This document shows positions 8,989 to 18,038 of a DNA stretch of 43,888 nt, piece after piece. The stretch spans positions 1 through 43,888 of the forward strand of contig JAXHTS010000075.1 in NCBI GenBank assembly GCA_034190085.1, given 5' to 3'. Numbering within the stretch: the first letter of the stretch is position 1; each line of letters opens with the position of its first letter. This stretch comes from Spirochaetota bacterium (GTDB lineage Bacteria; Spirochaetota; UBA4802; JAFGDQ01). Under the pieces are notes generated by a model. That model was given only the letters and a program-made list of their open reading frames with translations, ran no database searches and had not been told where the DNA came from. Position numbers and translations under genes: made by a program.

Positions 8989-9510
8989 CTACTGTTCCCA
9001 AGGTGAAAATATCTCATCTGGGTGATCAAATACATACCCTAATCTAGCCCTAGCATCCTCCCTTATAGCATTTGCTATCTCTTCACTGAAATTTTGTGAA
9101 TTAATCCAGAATTCAAGGAGTTGACCCCCGGGCATCCACATCTCCATTGTCTCCTTTTCAGTGACCCAGGCCTTGAATTCAACACCATGGTCCTTTAATA
9201 TCTCCCACACCTCTTCACTTTGACGCTTATCGCAATAGACCATCATAACACATTCTTTTAGATCTAGGTTGGCTGGCGGTTCACGATCATATTTGATACA
9301 GGGTATTACCCCATCCTCCACATATTGATCGAGCTTTTCAGCCATTTCATCGAGTTTGGATTTGTCTCCTAGAATAATCCATTTCCCCCAATACTGTAAG
9401 ACCTCACTATTGGTAAGCTCTCGACCCTTGTATACAGTATATTTCTTTCCCAAATAGACCTTAGGATGATAGACAAAGATAAAATGAGAATCTGGATCAT
9501 CAATAATCAT
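8989..9510 (-). CDS. Unrecognised 173-aa acidic protein between MoaD-like and AAA ATPase genes
   Basis: Soluble protein with no signal peptide or membrane segment, rich in Trp, Asp, Glu and Lys. Visible segments are YWGKWIILGDKSKLDEMAEKL (about 40-60), a VIPCIKYDREPP stretch, CVMMVYCDKRQSEEVWEILK (about 87-106), and a tryptophan/methionine-rich METMEMW-like region near 120. The KW...lde...K...vmvY layout faintly recalls the DUF1917/Bles03 family, but I cannot confirm this. Only 6 bp separate it from the MoaD-like gene upstream, so they are almost certainly co-transcribed and may act together. I give no function. Confidence 0.75.
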   Translation of the reverse strand: MIIDDPDSHFIFVYHPKVYLGKKYTVYKGRELTNSEVLQYWGKWIILGDKSKLDEMAEKLDQYVEDGVIPCIKYDREPPANLDLKECVMMVYCDKRQSEEVWEILKDHGVEFKAWVTEKETMEMWMPGGQLLEFWINSQNFSEEIANAIREDARARLGYVFDHPDEIFSPWEQ

Positions 9511-9516
9511 GATAAT

Positions 9517-9792
9517 TTATCCTCCTGCTGCATAAGGAATAATACTTATCTCATTGCCATCATTAACCGGGGTTGTTAAGCCATCCAAATTGAGAATATT
9601 CTCCCCATCAATGAAGATTAGTAATGAATTGGATATTTGTCCTTCGCTATCCAATACCATTTCCTTGAATCCTGAATGCATAGCGTCGAGGTCGTTTATG
9701 CATTCTTCAATAGTATTGCCCTCGCAGATCACATGATCATTGTCACCTAAGAATTTTTTGAGTGAAGCTGGAACCCTAATCGAAATACTCAT
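9517..9792 (-). CDS. MoaD/ThiS-family beta-grasp sulfur carrier
   Basis: 91-aa ubiquitin-like protein. It starts SISIRVPASLKKFLG, has a middle LLIFIDGENI strand pair, and ends NEISIIPYAAGG with the exposed C-terminal Gly-Gly that is adenylated and thiocarboxylated in this family. ATG at 9792 is preferred over one six codons upstream because AGGAG lies six bases before it. Family members donate sulfur for molybdopterin, thiamine, tungsten-enzyme or tRNA thiolation. No MoaE, ThiG, or E1-like MoeB/ThiF gene lies nearby, so the acceptor pathway is unknown. First gene of the three-gene operon. Confidence 0.85.
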   Translation of the reverse strand: MSISIRVPASLKKFLGDNDHVICEGNTIEECINDLDAMHSGFKEMVLDSEGQISNSLLIFIDGENILNLDGLTTPVNDGNEISIIPYAAGG

Positions 9793-9810
9793 TTTAACTC
9801 CTAGGCCCAT

Positions 9811-10170
9811 AATATATTTTTGTCTAGAATAATCTGTAAGGAATAATTGTCAAGATAAAACAGCAAGAAATGCAAAAATTCGATTGATTGTAACTTTTTG
9901 ATGGTATAGAATCTATTAATAAAGATATGTTTTGCTAACAATTGATTGATTATTGCTTATTCCAAATTCTGTTGTCTATGACTTTTGGCTCTTAAGAGCT
10001 GAATCAGATGGTGAATATTTATTGAGGTACTAAAAAATAAGTGTATTGACAATATTGTTATTGAAAAATCTAAGAGTTGTAGTATTAACATTTCTAAATA
10101 ATCCATTATATATATTGGAGTGTGTCGCTAATATTATTAAAAGGAGTTAAATTAAAAAAAAGTAATTACG
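9811..10170. other. Divergent intergenic region between the MoaD-like gene and hisI
   Basis: About 360 bp, AT-rich. It contains a TTGACA at 10046-10051 with a poor TCTAAG-type -10 at 10069-10074, a weak candidate promoter for hisIG. No ORF or RNA gene was seen. Confidence 0.4.
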
Positions 10171-10554
10171 ATGATTAAGCTGGACTTTGATAAAATGAAT
10201 GGTTTGATACCTGTAATAGCGCAGGATCATAAAAGTGGTGAAGTTTTGATGATGGCCTTTATGAATTCAGAGGCATGGGAGGAGACTATTAAGAGCGGGA
10301 TAGTCCACTACTATAGTAGATCGAGAAATAAGTTATGGAAGAAGGGCGAATCCTCAGGAAACATACAGGAGGTTAAGGAGATTAGGATTGATTGTGATGA
10401 TGATTGTATACTCATAAAGATCAATCAGGTGGGAGATGCGGCATGTCATACTGGTTATAGAAGTTGTTTTTACAGAATTCTTGAAGCGGGTGAGTTGAAG
10501 ATTGATGGAGATAAAATATTCAATCCTGAAGATAAGTATGGAGAAATAAGATGA
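10171..10554 (+). CDS. hisI: Phosphoribosyl-AMP cyclohydrolase
   Basis: Third step of histidine synthesis: opens the purine ring of PR-AMP. 127 aa, single-domain, not fused to HisE. Characteristic segments are [19 protein letters not shown], the [16 protein letters not shown] signature, and metal ligands in DCDDDC and [14 protein letters not shown] at 10171 is the only ATG after the in-frame stop at 10153, although the nearest AAGGAG (10141-10146) is 24 bases away, so leader pairing or a non-ATG start (ATT at 10165) cannot be excluded. Its stop overlaps the hisG start in ATGA. Confidence 0.94.
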   Translation: MIKLDFDKMNGLIPVIAQDHKSGEVLMMAFMNSEAWEETIKSGIVHYYSRSRNKLWKKGESSGNIQEVKEIRIDCDDDCILIKINQVGDAACHTGYRSCFYRILEAGELKIDGDKIFNPEDKYGEIR

Positions 10555-11447
10555 AAAAACAGCTAAAGTTAGGTATTCCCAAAGGCAGTCTGGAAAAGGC
10601 GACAATAGAACTCTTTAAGAATGCTGGATGGAAAATAAGCGTTTCTTCCAGAAACTATTTCCCATACATTGATGATAGTGAAATATACTGCGCTCTAGTG
10701 AGAGCCCAGGAGATGCCCAGATACATAGAGAGTGGTACTTTAGATATGGGTCTAACAGGTCTTGATTGGATTTTAGAATATGATGCGGATGTTGAGATAA
10801 TCTCTGACCTCGTATATTCTAAGGTTAGCACAAACACCGCTAAATGGGTGTTAGCTGTGCCTGATGATTCTACTATTAAGTCGATAGAGGATTGCGCTGG
10901 CAAGACTATCTCAACGGAATTATTAGAGTTCACAAAGAGGTATTTTTCTGAAATGAACATTCCCGTAAATGTTGAATTTTCATGGGGGGCAACTGAGGCA
11001 AAGGTTGTTGAGGGGCTTGCGGATGCAATTGTCGAGGTAACAGAAACTGGCTCAACCATAAAGGCTCATGGATTAAAGATTATACATAACCTTCTTGAGA
11101 CCAATACAAAACTCGTCGCAAATCGAGTAAGCATGAAAGATGACTGGAAGAGGAATAAGATCCATCGAATTGCCCTTCTATTAAAAGGGGCCTTAAACGC
11201 TGGGAATATGGTTGGTTTAAAGATGAATGTATCAAACCAAAAACTTGATGAGATTGTGCAAATCCTTCCCAGCCTGACAGCCCCAACCATTTCACAATTA
11301 TATAAATCTGATTGGTTTTCTGTTGAGTCCGTTGTTAGTGAGGAGATTGTTAGAGAAATTATACCAGAGCTTATTGAAATGGGTGCTGATGGTATCGTTG
11401 AATATTCACTTAATAAGATTGTAGGACAGAATGATACCCTCCAGTAA
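10551..11447 (+). CDS. hisG: ATP phosphoribosyltransferase, long form
   Basis: Commits ATP and PRPP to histidine synthesis. 298 aa, the long HisG with a C-terminal ACT-like regulatory domain (about 210-290) that binds histidine for feedback control; the short HisZ-dependent form is about 210 aa. Landmarks are [17 protein letters not shown] at the start, [24 protein letters not shown], and the PRPP loop region [19 protein letters not shown] (about 156-174). The ATGA overlap with hisI implies coupled translation. The two enzymes are not consecutive steps, so other his genes must be elsewhere. Confidence 0.95.
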   Translation: MKKQLKLGIPKGSLEKATIELFKNAGWKISVSSRNYFPYIDDSEIYCALVRAQEMPRYIESGTLDMGLTGLDWILEYDADVEIISDLVYSKVSTNTAKWVLAVPDDSTIKSIEDCAGKTISTELLEFTKRYFSEMNIPVNVEFSWGATEAKVVEGLADAIVEVTETGSTIKAHGLKIIHNLLETNTKLVANRVSMKDDWKRNKIHRIALLLKGALNAGNMVGLKMNVSNQKLDEIVQILPSLTAPTISQLYKSDWFSVESVVSEEIVREIIPELIEMGADGIVEYSLNKIVGQNDTLQ

Positions 11448-11590
11448 TTTATTTAGCAGATGGTCTTTGATGGAATTGGGATTTTAAATATTACATGGAT
11501 GTATTTTAGGATTATCTTCATAAGTATTAATATTTAGGTAATAACTCTCTCCTGGTTATTGTACGGAAAAATCCAAGGACGGTCAATTAT

Positions 11591-13228
11591 ATGGTTATTG
11601 AAGAAAAACCTATTAAATCTGAAAAATTTGTAGACAACCATTTAAACAATATTCTTGTTGTAGATGATGAGTTAGCGATAAGAAAAACAATTTCAAAATA
11701 TTTGGGTAAAATTGGATATAATGTTGATATCGCAGAGGATGGAATGATCGCTATAGAAAAGATGGAGAGGGATTCCTTTGATCTGGTTCTCACTGATCTA
11801 AGTATGCCCAACTGCGATGGTCGTGAGCTTTTAAAGACTATGGCTAGCAGATTTCCTGAAATACCGAAAATAGTATTAACCGGCATTTCGAGTGACGAGG
11901 ATATACTTATAGCCCTTAAAACCGGAGCGTACGATTATCTCACTAAGCCCATTGATGATTTTGCTGTATTGCGCAGAGCAGTGGAAAGAGCCTTGGAAGT
12001 GAAGAATCTAAGTGACGAAAAGAAGAGATATGTTGAGCAGGTTAATCAGATAAATGAAGTTATTTCAATGCTCAACAGAGGGAAGAACACTGATGAGGTT
12101 TTTAAGGCCCTGAACATCTCATTGAAAGAAGTGATAGCCTTTAACTGCTTAAAATTAATGATGGTAAATCCACAAAACAATACAGTTGCAACTAAATTGG
12201 TGGAGTCCGATAGGGAAGTGAAGATGGAAATTGGAGAGAGCTTTCCCTTAGAAGGTTCCTTTTTAATGGATGTATATGAAAAAAAGGACGTGTTAATCAT
12301 CAATGACCTGAAAGATTTCTTCTCAACACATCAGGATTCGGGTACTGACACTTCACTTATTGATGAGGGTATGGGTTCATCCCTAATCCTACCTCTAATA
12401 ATCGATGATAAGACGCGGGGGTTTCTGGTTTTTGTTGCAGTGGAACCCGATTTTTTCAGAGAGAGTCATATAACTTTCCTAAAATCTATAGTTGGTCAGA
12501 TCTCCTTTAGCATTCAGAGGGGAGAATTGCTGGCTGAATTGGAAGTACACTCAAAAAATTTGGAATATCTAGTAAAGGCTCGAACTGATGAGGTATTAAA
12601 GACACAAAAAACCACTGTTTTTGCATTAAGTAAATTGGCTGAGATCAGAGATCCTGAAACAGGAGAGCATCTTGAGAGAATAAGGAATTATGCTGTATTG
12701 ATTGCACAGATATTGAAATATTCAGGTCATGAGAATGAAATAACAAACCAGTATATTAGAGATATCTATGATTCTTCAATCCTTCATGATATTGGAAAGG
12801 TAGGAATTCCAGATACAATTCTTTTAAAGCCTGGTCCACTTACCAAAGAAGAGTTTGAAATTATGAAAACGCATACCACTATTGGTTATAATGCCTTGAA
12901 ATCATCTTCAAAGGATCTTGGCAAAAATTCCTTTCTCAACATGGCTATGGATATAGTCCACTTCCACCACGAGCGTTGGGATGGTAGTGGATACCCAATG
13001 GGTCTGCGTGAGAGGGAAATCCCTCTGTCAGCTAGGATAGTAGCGATATGCGATACATATGATGCTCTTACCTCAAAGAGACCCTATAAAGAACCCTTTT
13101 CTCATGAGAAAGCTGTAGGAATAATCAAGGAGGATACATTTCATTTTGATCCGGATCTGTATAAAATTTTTTATGAAAATTCAACGCAATTTGACAAAAT
13201 CAGAAAGCAATTTCAAGCTGACAATTAG
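11591..13228 (+). CDS. Response regulator with REC, GAF and HD-GYP domains (probable c-di-GMP phosphodiesterase)
   Basis: 545 aa. A receiver domain at about 19-130 has acid pair D25/D26, phospho-acceptor D69 in LVLTDLSMP, T97 and K119. A GAF-like sensory domain occupies about 150-310, then a coiled linker. The HD-GYP domain at about 340-530 has RDPETGEH, HDIGKVGIP (H399/D400), HHERWDGSGYP (GYP at 467-469) and DTYDALTSKRPY, all intact, so hydrolysis of c-di-GMP is expected. The cognate kinase is not adjacent. Only 15 bp separate it from the rhomboid gene. It may act with the PilZ protein at 42733, though that link is inferred. Confidence 0.93.
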   Translation: MVIEEKPIKSEKFVDNHLNNILVVDDELAIRKTISKYLGKIGYNVDIAEDGMIAIEKMERDSFDLVLTDLSMPNCDGRELLKTMASRFPEIPKIVLTGISSDEDILIALKTGAYDYLTKPIDDFAVLRRAVERALEVKNLSDEKKRYVEQVNQINEVISMLNRGKNTDEVFKALNISLKEVIAFNCLKLMMVNPQNNTVATKLVESDREVKMEIGESFPLEGSFLMDVYEKKDVLIINDLKDFFSTHQDSGTDTSLIDEGMGSSLILPLIIDDKTRGFLVFVAVEPDFFRESHITFLKSIVGQISFSIQRGELLAELEVHSKNLEYLVKARTDEVLKTQKTTVFALSKLAEIRDPETGEHLERIRNYAVLIAQILKYSGHENEITNQYIRDIYDSSILHDIGKVGIPDTILLKPGPLTKEEFEIMKTHTTIGYNALKSSSKDLGKNSFLNMAMDIVHFHHERWDGSGYPMGLREREIPLSARIVAICDTYDALTSKRPYKEPFSHEKAVGIIKEDTFHFDPDLYKIFYENSTQFDKIRKQFQADN

Positions 13229-13243
13229 ATATGAGGTTAGGTA

Positions 13244-14119
13244 ATGTTAAGACAACCCATGGGGTTTAGGATTGGAGGGCCAATAACTCCCATTGTAAAA
13301 AAGCTGATGATCATTAATGTTGGAATATTTATCTTCCAGCAATTTGCAGAGTTATTTTTCCCTGGCGGATTTGAGAAAATATTTGGATTATCCCATACAG
13401 GTCTATTATTCGAGTTTAAGATTTGGCAACCTTTAACATACATGTTTCTTCATGGGGGGGTAATACATATATTGTTCAATCTTCTTGCATTATGGATGTT
13501 CGCTGGTGAGATTGAGTCGGTTTGGGGGGATAGGCTCTTTCTCAAGTATTACCTCTTTTGTGGAACAGGGGCTGGAATATTCATCGCTATGATGAATGCG
13601 GTTATATATTCAAACTATAATGTTTCTCCAATAACCATTGGAGCCTCGGGAGCAATATATGGGATATTGTTAGCCTATGGCATCATGTGGCCGAACAGAG
13701 AGGTTTTGCTCTATTTCCTTTTCCCAGTAAAGATAAAATATTTGGTTATCGGCTTTGGAATACTAGAATTCTTTGGCACAATAGCAAGCATTCGTGGTGA
13801 TGCCGGAAATATCAGCCATATTGGACATCTGGGCGGTTTAATCTCAGGCTTTATCTTCATCAGGTTTCGACTACAGGCCAAAAGATCTAATAATAGATCA
13901 ACAAATAACGGAAGTTATTTTAGCCAATTTATAAAAAAGAGAAGAGTAAAAAAGAAACAGCATGTAATAGATCAAAGAGTAAAGGCTAAGAGGTTAATTG
14001 ATTCCCTTTTGGATAAAATAGCAAGGGAAGGAATGAGTTCGCTTACTCCAGAGGAGAGAAGGCTTTTAGATTGGGCAAGAAAGCACTATTATCCGGATAA
14101 TAGTGAGACAATTCATTAA
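13244..14119 (+). CDS. Rhomboid-family intramembrane serine protease
   Basis: 291 aa with about six membrane segments in residues 18-210. The catalytic serine is S135 in GASGAIYG and the catalytic histidine is H195 in HIGHLGGLISG. The loop HGGVIHILFN (70-79) carries the conserved His and Asn. The C-terminal 80 residues are basic and cytosolic, with KARGMSSLTPEERRLLDWA-like sequence seen in many bacterial rhomboids. It cleaves within transmembrane segments of substrates that cannot be predicted here. Directly downstream of the HD-GYP gene and probably co-transcribed. Confidence 0.93.
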   Translation: MLRQPMGFRIGGPITPIVKKLMIINVGIFIFQQFAELFFPGGFEKIFGLSHTGLLFEFKIWQPLTYMFLHGGVIHILFNLLALWMFAGEIESVWGDRLFLKYYLFCGTGAGIFIAMMNAVIYSNYNVSPITIGASGAIYGILLAYGIMWPNREVLLYFLFPVKIKYLVIGFGILEFFGTIASIRGDAGNISHIGHLGGLISGFIFIRFRLQAKRSNNRSTNNGSYFSQFIKKRRVKKKQHVIDQRVKAKRLIDSLLDKIAREGMSSLTPEERRLLDWARKHYYPDNSETIH

Positions 14120-14218
14120 ATGAATAGAATAATAATCCTGAATAACCTTTTGACTATCTTTCTTTATCCTACAAGATGACCTCCAGTTGAGGATAATTCT
14201 AAAGCTATGAGGGGTAAA

Positions 14219-14566
14219 ATGAAAAAAATTATCATTTTCATACTAGTCCTATTATTCACATCAGGTTCCTGTGAACAGAATAAGGAGAGGGATGTGTTGA
14301 TTAAGAAATGGTTTAAAGATTCGAATACATATATAATAGTCTGTAAGGGATATCCAAAGAGCGGTTCTTCAGGCCTTGCCAGAATAGAGACAGCCAAGGA
14401 GGCTGCTCTTATAAATGCTCAATACCTTGCTAAGGGTATCTTTAAAGAAACCCTTGATGTAATTACTAATGGCACAATTGAGGATTATAAAATATATGAT
14501 GACTATGTGGTTATAAATTATATTATTACAAAGAAGGGATTAAAAAAATATCTCAGGAAGAAATAG
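14219..14566 (+). CDS. Small lipoprotein with LPP20-like domain
   Basis: 115 aa from ATG at 14219, which has GAGGGG four bases upstream; an ATG four codons earlier lacks this. A signal peptide KKIIIFILVLLFTSGSC ends in a lipobox cysteine (C20 of the processed form's start). The mature part has CKGYPKSGSSGLARIETAKEAALINAQ, the pattern of LPP20/FlgT-N-type lipoproteins, in which a Gly-rich strand precedes an alanine-rich helix. It resembles a segment of the 409-aa lipoprotein at 15442. Function unknown; likely periplasmic or outer membrane. Confidence 0.75.
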   Translation: MKKIIIFILVLLFTSGSCEQNKERDVLIKKWFKDSNTYIIVCKGYPKSGSSGLARIETAKEAALINAQYLAKGIFKETLDVITNGTIEDYKIYDDYVVINYIITKKGLKKYLRKK

Positions 14567-14736
14567 AAGTGAATAACAAAATTGGTGACATGTAATGTCT
14601 ATTTTATTCATATCCCCAAATAGGTTTGTTATACCTTGATGTTTACATTAAATTTGGCTGAAGGTATAAATCTCTATTTCCCAAATTTATTGAGAATTGA
14701 ATAATATTCGAATATGAAAAGGAAGAGGTTAGTTAA

Positions 14737-15243
14737 ATGGCATTAGAGCAGACATTAGTATTGATAAAACCTGACGGATTAGTAAAATCCTTAACCGGCA
14801 ACGTCATTACACAACTATCGAAGGCAAAATTGATTTTAGTTGGATCAAAGGTTGTTAGGGTTAATAAAGAATTAGCTGAAAAACACTATGAAGAGTTAAA
14901 AGAAAAGTCCTTTTTTCCTGAATTGATTCAATATATTATGGGAGAAATTCATAATACCCCAAGGGTTCTGGCGCTTGTATATCAGGGAGATGATGCGATT
15001 AAGAAGATTAGAGATATTGTTGGCGCCACAAGCCCGGAAGAAGCGGATCCAGTATCAATCAGGGGCGCTTATGGAAGAATTACTACTTCCGGAATTATTG
15101 AAAATGTGGTTCATGCCTCTTCAAGTGTGGGGGATGCAGAGAAAGAGATCAAATTGTGGTTCAAACCTATAGAAATAGTAGAAAGGATATACTCAACTAA
15201 GAGTGTTATGCTAAATGGCATTGAGGATGAAGTATGGACTTAG
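14737..15243 (+). CDS. ndk: Nucleoside diphosphate kinase
   Basis: Transfers the gamma phosphate of ATP to NDPs by a phospho-histidine. 168 aa, longer than the usual 140-150, with about 18 extra C-terminal residues. Signature parts are TLVLIKPDG (5-13), PRVLALVYQGDDAI, IRGAYGR, and the catalytic H126 in NVVHASSS, where the usual HGSDS is altered to HASSS. SD is aagagg nine bases before ATG at 14737. Followed by a hairpin terminator at 15266. Cytosolic. Confidence 0.92.
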   Translation: MALEQTLVLIKPDGLVKSLTGNVITQLSKAKLILVGSKVVRVNKELAEKHYEELKEKSFFPELIQYIMGEIHNTPRVLALVYQGDDAIKKIRDIVGATSPEEADPVSIRGAYGRITTSGIIENVVHASSSVGDAEKEIKLWFKPIEIVERIYSTKSVMLNGIEDEVWT

Positions 15244-15265
15244 TTCTCTGATCTATACATTTCAA

Positions 15266-15292
15266 CCTGACCAGAAGTTATGGCTGGTCAGG
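15266..15292 (+). terminator. Stem-loop downstream of ndk
   Basis: Perfect 9-bp stem CCTGACCAG / CTGGTCAGG with a 9-base loop, 23 bp past the ndk stop and followed by a moderately T-rich gtctgttgttctc. A plausible intrinsic terminator, although it lacks a long uninterrupted U tract. Confidence 0.6.
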
Positions 15293-15441
15293 GTCTGTTG
15301 TTCTCAAAATTTGGTAATAGCGTATTTATTAAGGATTATCTGCATTAGACTATAATTGACTTATGAAAGGATCAGCATCTTTTTAGCGTTAATCTATAGA
15401 TTAGAAAATAGGCTATCCCAAGGGGTTGGTTATGTGTAGGG

Positions 15442-16671
15442 TTATTGCTTTTTCTTTGCTACAAGCATTATTCTATTGGGAAAAGTCTCTTTAATCTCAA
15501 TTTCAAATCCAAGATTTTCTGCCTTTGCTGAAAGTTCATCGGATAGATCAGTTGTCTTGCCGGCAAATTCAACCTCAATCTTTGCGTATTTTCCGCTCTG
15601 TCCCCTTGAATAGACCTTCTTAATACCCCTTATTCTATGTTGAATCTGATTTCTGAACTTTGTAAAGTCTTTATAGTTAAGACCAGATATATTCATCATA
15701 ATCATTCTCTGAGTAGCAGCGCGTAGAAATTTTTTAGTGATCTGATTCATAAAGGATCCGGATTTGAATTTGCCAGTCTCCTCATCAACCTTGCCTAATA
15801 TTCTTTGAAGGCACCTCTGAATTGCAATTTTTGAGGCTGTGGATCCATCTATGTGTATGCCTGGAGAATTAGCGCTTGTGCTAGCAAGAATTCTTCCTGT
15901 ATAAACATCAATTGACTTTAAGTTTAGTATTGCCTGTTTGGATTTCATGTTCTTTGATATTCCACTTATAGCATGGGACTGATCCATAGTCTTTGATCGC
16001 CCAATAATGATTACCTCCGCTCCCAAGTCGTCTAATAGGAGATTCTGAACATTGCCTCCAACATTGCCTTTTATGGCTTGCTGCATCTTGCTCTTCTCTC
16101 TTTTGAGTAATTGTTGGGTCATCTCTGCATCAACAAACTCGAAACCCGCATTACCCATTATCTCCATCATGGTGAGTTCAGTTACAGTAAAACCAGGCAT
16201 ATTCTGTTTGCCCTCAAAGGTCTCTTTAACCAACACCATAAATTTAGGTCTTCCATAATTTCGCAGGGTCGATTCTATGGTATCATTTACAGCCTGTGGA
16301 TATACTTCCCCCTCAAGGGTGACAACAAAAGCGCCTTGATCTGCGCCCTCCTTTATGATTGACCAGTCGCGAACCATACCTGTCGATTTTGCCTCTACTA
16401 TTGATTCAATGAGTACAAAATCTTCCACTACTGATCTTCCCTGAACTGTGGTTCCCAACACCTTCTTGACCAGTTTATTCATGGCATCATCTATGGCTCT
16501 GTCCCTGGCTAAGGCTTTATCATTGTCATAGATCGTAGCATAACCGGTCGCCTGTCCCCTCATCTCATCCCTTTGTGATTGTTCCCTTTTTATCTGTGAT
16601 TTCCCACCGCAATAGATTAAGAAGCCTGTAGATAGTATAAGTACTGAAAATAATATTTTTTTAATTATCAT
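15442..16671 (-). CDS. Lipoprotein with FlgT/LPP20-like domains, probable envelope protein
   Basis: 409 aa from ATG at 16671, supported by AAAGGAG nine bases upstream; the longer 430-aa reading has no such SD. A signal peptide (IIKKILFSVLILSTGFLIYC) ends in a relaxed, spirochaete-style lipobox. The N-terminal domain has QATGYATIYDNDKALARDRAIDDAMNK-type sequence and then a VVTLEGEVYPQ strand; this is the FlgT-N/LPP20 pattern. A middle domain (about 140-290) has FMVLVKE...GADVI-like beta/alpha repeats similar to LpoB/CsgG-like folds, and a C-terminal domain binds nothing recognisable. FlgT stabilises the flagellar base in Vibrio; equivalence here is only an inference. Confidence 0.7.
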   Translation of the reverse strand: MIIKKILFSVLILSTGFLIYCGGKSQIKREQSQRDEMRGQATGYATIYDNDKALARDRAIDDAMNKLVKKVLGTTVQGRSVVEDFVLIESIVEAKSTGMVRDWSIIKEGADQGAFVVTLEGEVYPQAVNDTIESTLRNYGRPKFMVLVKETFEGKQNMPGFTVTELTMMEIMGNAGFEFVDAEMTQQLLKREKSKMQQAIKGNVGGNVQNLLLDDLGAEVIIIGRSKTMDQSHAISGISKNMKSKQAILNLKSIDVYTGRILASTSANSPGIHIDGSTASKIAIQRCLQRILGKVDEETGKFKSGSFMNQITKKFLRAATQRMIMMNISGLNYKDFTKFRNQIQHRIRGIKKVYSRGQSGKYAKIEVEFAGKTTDLSDELSAKAENLGFEIEIKETFPNRIMLVAKKKQ

Positions 16672-17114
16672 ATTGCATATCTCCTTTGTTATCTTTGGAT
16701 TATTAATGGTATCAGCTAAAATCTTTGAATTCATAATAGTAGTTCAGATGATCATTGAGTAAAGACTTAATTGATTTTCTGTTATGCTGCAATAATCTGA
16801 AATGGTATAGGTTGAAGATAATAGTGTATTTAGCACTGATATGATGCTGAAACAAGTGTAATAAGTATTATATCTTAATTGTCATAAAGTATAATAGTCA
16901 AGTTATTTTTTAGATTAGCATAATTGATTTTCAAGAGTTGCTAATTCTATTGGTCATATCAATATTGGTGTCAATTTTTTTGGGAATAATGTGAAGATAA
17001 TGGTTATGGTGTTAATATTTATATTTAGAAATAGAACAGCTTGTAATTCAAATTTTAATAACTCTGGATAGTATGAAGGGATTTCCATCGATCAAATATT
17101 GGGAATTTTTTAAT
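16672..17114. other. Intergenic region, lipoprotein gene to speE
   Basis: About 440 bp, very AT-rich. The first 63 bp could encode an N-terminal extension of the lipoprotein that I reject. No RNA gene, terminator or repeat found. Confidence 0.5.
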
Positions 17115-17972
17115 TCACATGCTAATTCGATTGTGAATAAAACTTGGCAATGCAAAAGAACCCTTATGAATGTTTGAGTTATAATATTTTAGGGTAGGTT
17201 GAATATGGGCGACCCGCTCTTCATTAAAATCTTCCAGGTGATGATATCTTTTAGAGCAAAATGAAAAGCCAATCATCCCACTGGGGTATGTTGGAACAAG
17301 TGTATAATAATAGGAGGGAATCTGAAAATATTTTTTAGCATATCCAGTTATTTCCTCAACCAGATCAGCATCATAATAAAATGATTCTGATTGAGTAACT
17401 GCTATACCATCCTCTTTTAATATCCTTTTCAGATAAGAGTAGAATTCTTCAGAAAAAAGTATTTTAGCAGGCCCGATGGGATCTGAGGAATCTACAATTA
17501 CTATATCATAACAGTTTTCCCTCCCCTTTACGAAATTATAACCATCTTCATAATAGATGTTTACTCTCTCATCATTAAAGGAGGAAGCCATGGAAGGAAG
17601 ATGTTTTTTTGATAATCTGATTACATCTTCATCGATCTCACATATATCTACTCTTTTAACATTCGGATGCTTTAATATCTCTCGTGCTGTTCCACCATCT
17701 CCCCCACCAATAACTAAAACTGACTCTGGTTTTGGATGTACAAACATGGGAACGTGTGTTATCATCTCATGATATGCATATTCATCCCATTCTGTGCACA
17801 TTATTACACCATCAAGAACAAGCATTCTTCCGAATGGCTTTGTCTCATAAATCTCTATTCTCTGTATTTTCGAATCGTATTTTTCTAATATATTATTTAT
17901 CTTAATTTTGATGGTTCTTCCGGATTCAATTTCATATATCTCTTCAAACCATAGAGAGGATTCAACAGGCAT
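17115..17972 (-). CDS. speE: Spermidine synthase (polyamine aminopropyltransferase)
   Basis: Transfers an aminopropyl group from decarboxylated AdoMet to putrescine. 285 aa. Motifs: the VLDGVIMCTEWDEYAYHEMITH strand/helix, the nucleotide loop VIGGGDGGTAREI, the acidic ICEIDEDVI, and catalytic-loop IVDSSDPIGPA, with the decisive aspartates. SD AAGGAT sits seven bases before ATG at 17972. It is the third gene of a polyamine cluster with canonical speD (18622) and a SpeD-like paralogue (18039), all on the minus strand. No ornithine or arginine decarboxylase gene is adjacent. Confidence 0.94.
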   Translation of the reverse strand: MPVESSLWFEEIYEIESGRTIKIKINNILEKYDSKIQRIEIYETKPFGRMLVLDGVIMCTEWDEYAYHEMITHVPMFVHPKPESVLVIGGGDGGTAREILKHPNVKRVDICEIDEDVIRLSKKHLPSMASSFNDERVNIYYEDGYNFVKGRENCYDIVIVDSSDPIGPAKILFSEEFYSYLKRILKEDGIAVTQSESFYYDADLVEEITGYAKKYFQIPSYYYTLVPTYPSGMIGFSFCSKRYHHLEDFNEERVAHIQPTLKYYNSNIHKGSFALPSFIHNRISM

Positions 17973-18038
17973 ATCATCTATCCTTGATCTCGATTATTCG
18001 CATTATAATTTCTATGATTATATACTATATCAATTTTG

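Noticed and set aside
16672-16734. Upstream start at 16734 for the FlgT/LPP20-like lipoprotein
   Set aside because: Would bury the signal peptide; the inner ATG at 16671 has AAAGGAG nine bases upstream and gives a normal lipoprotein signal.
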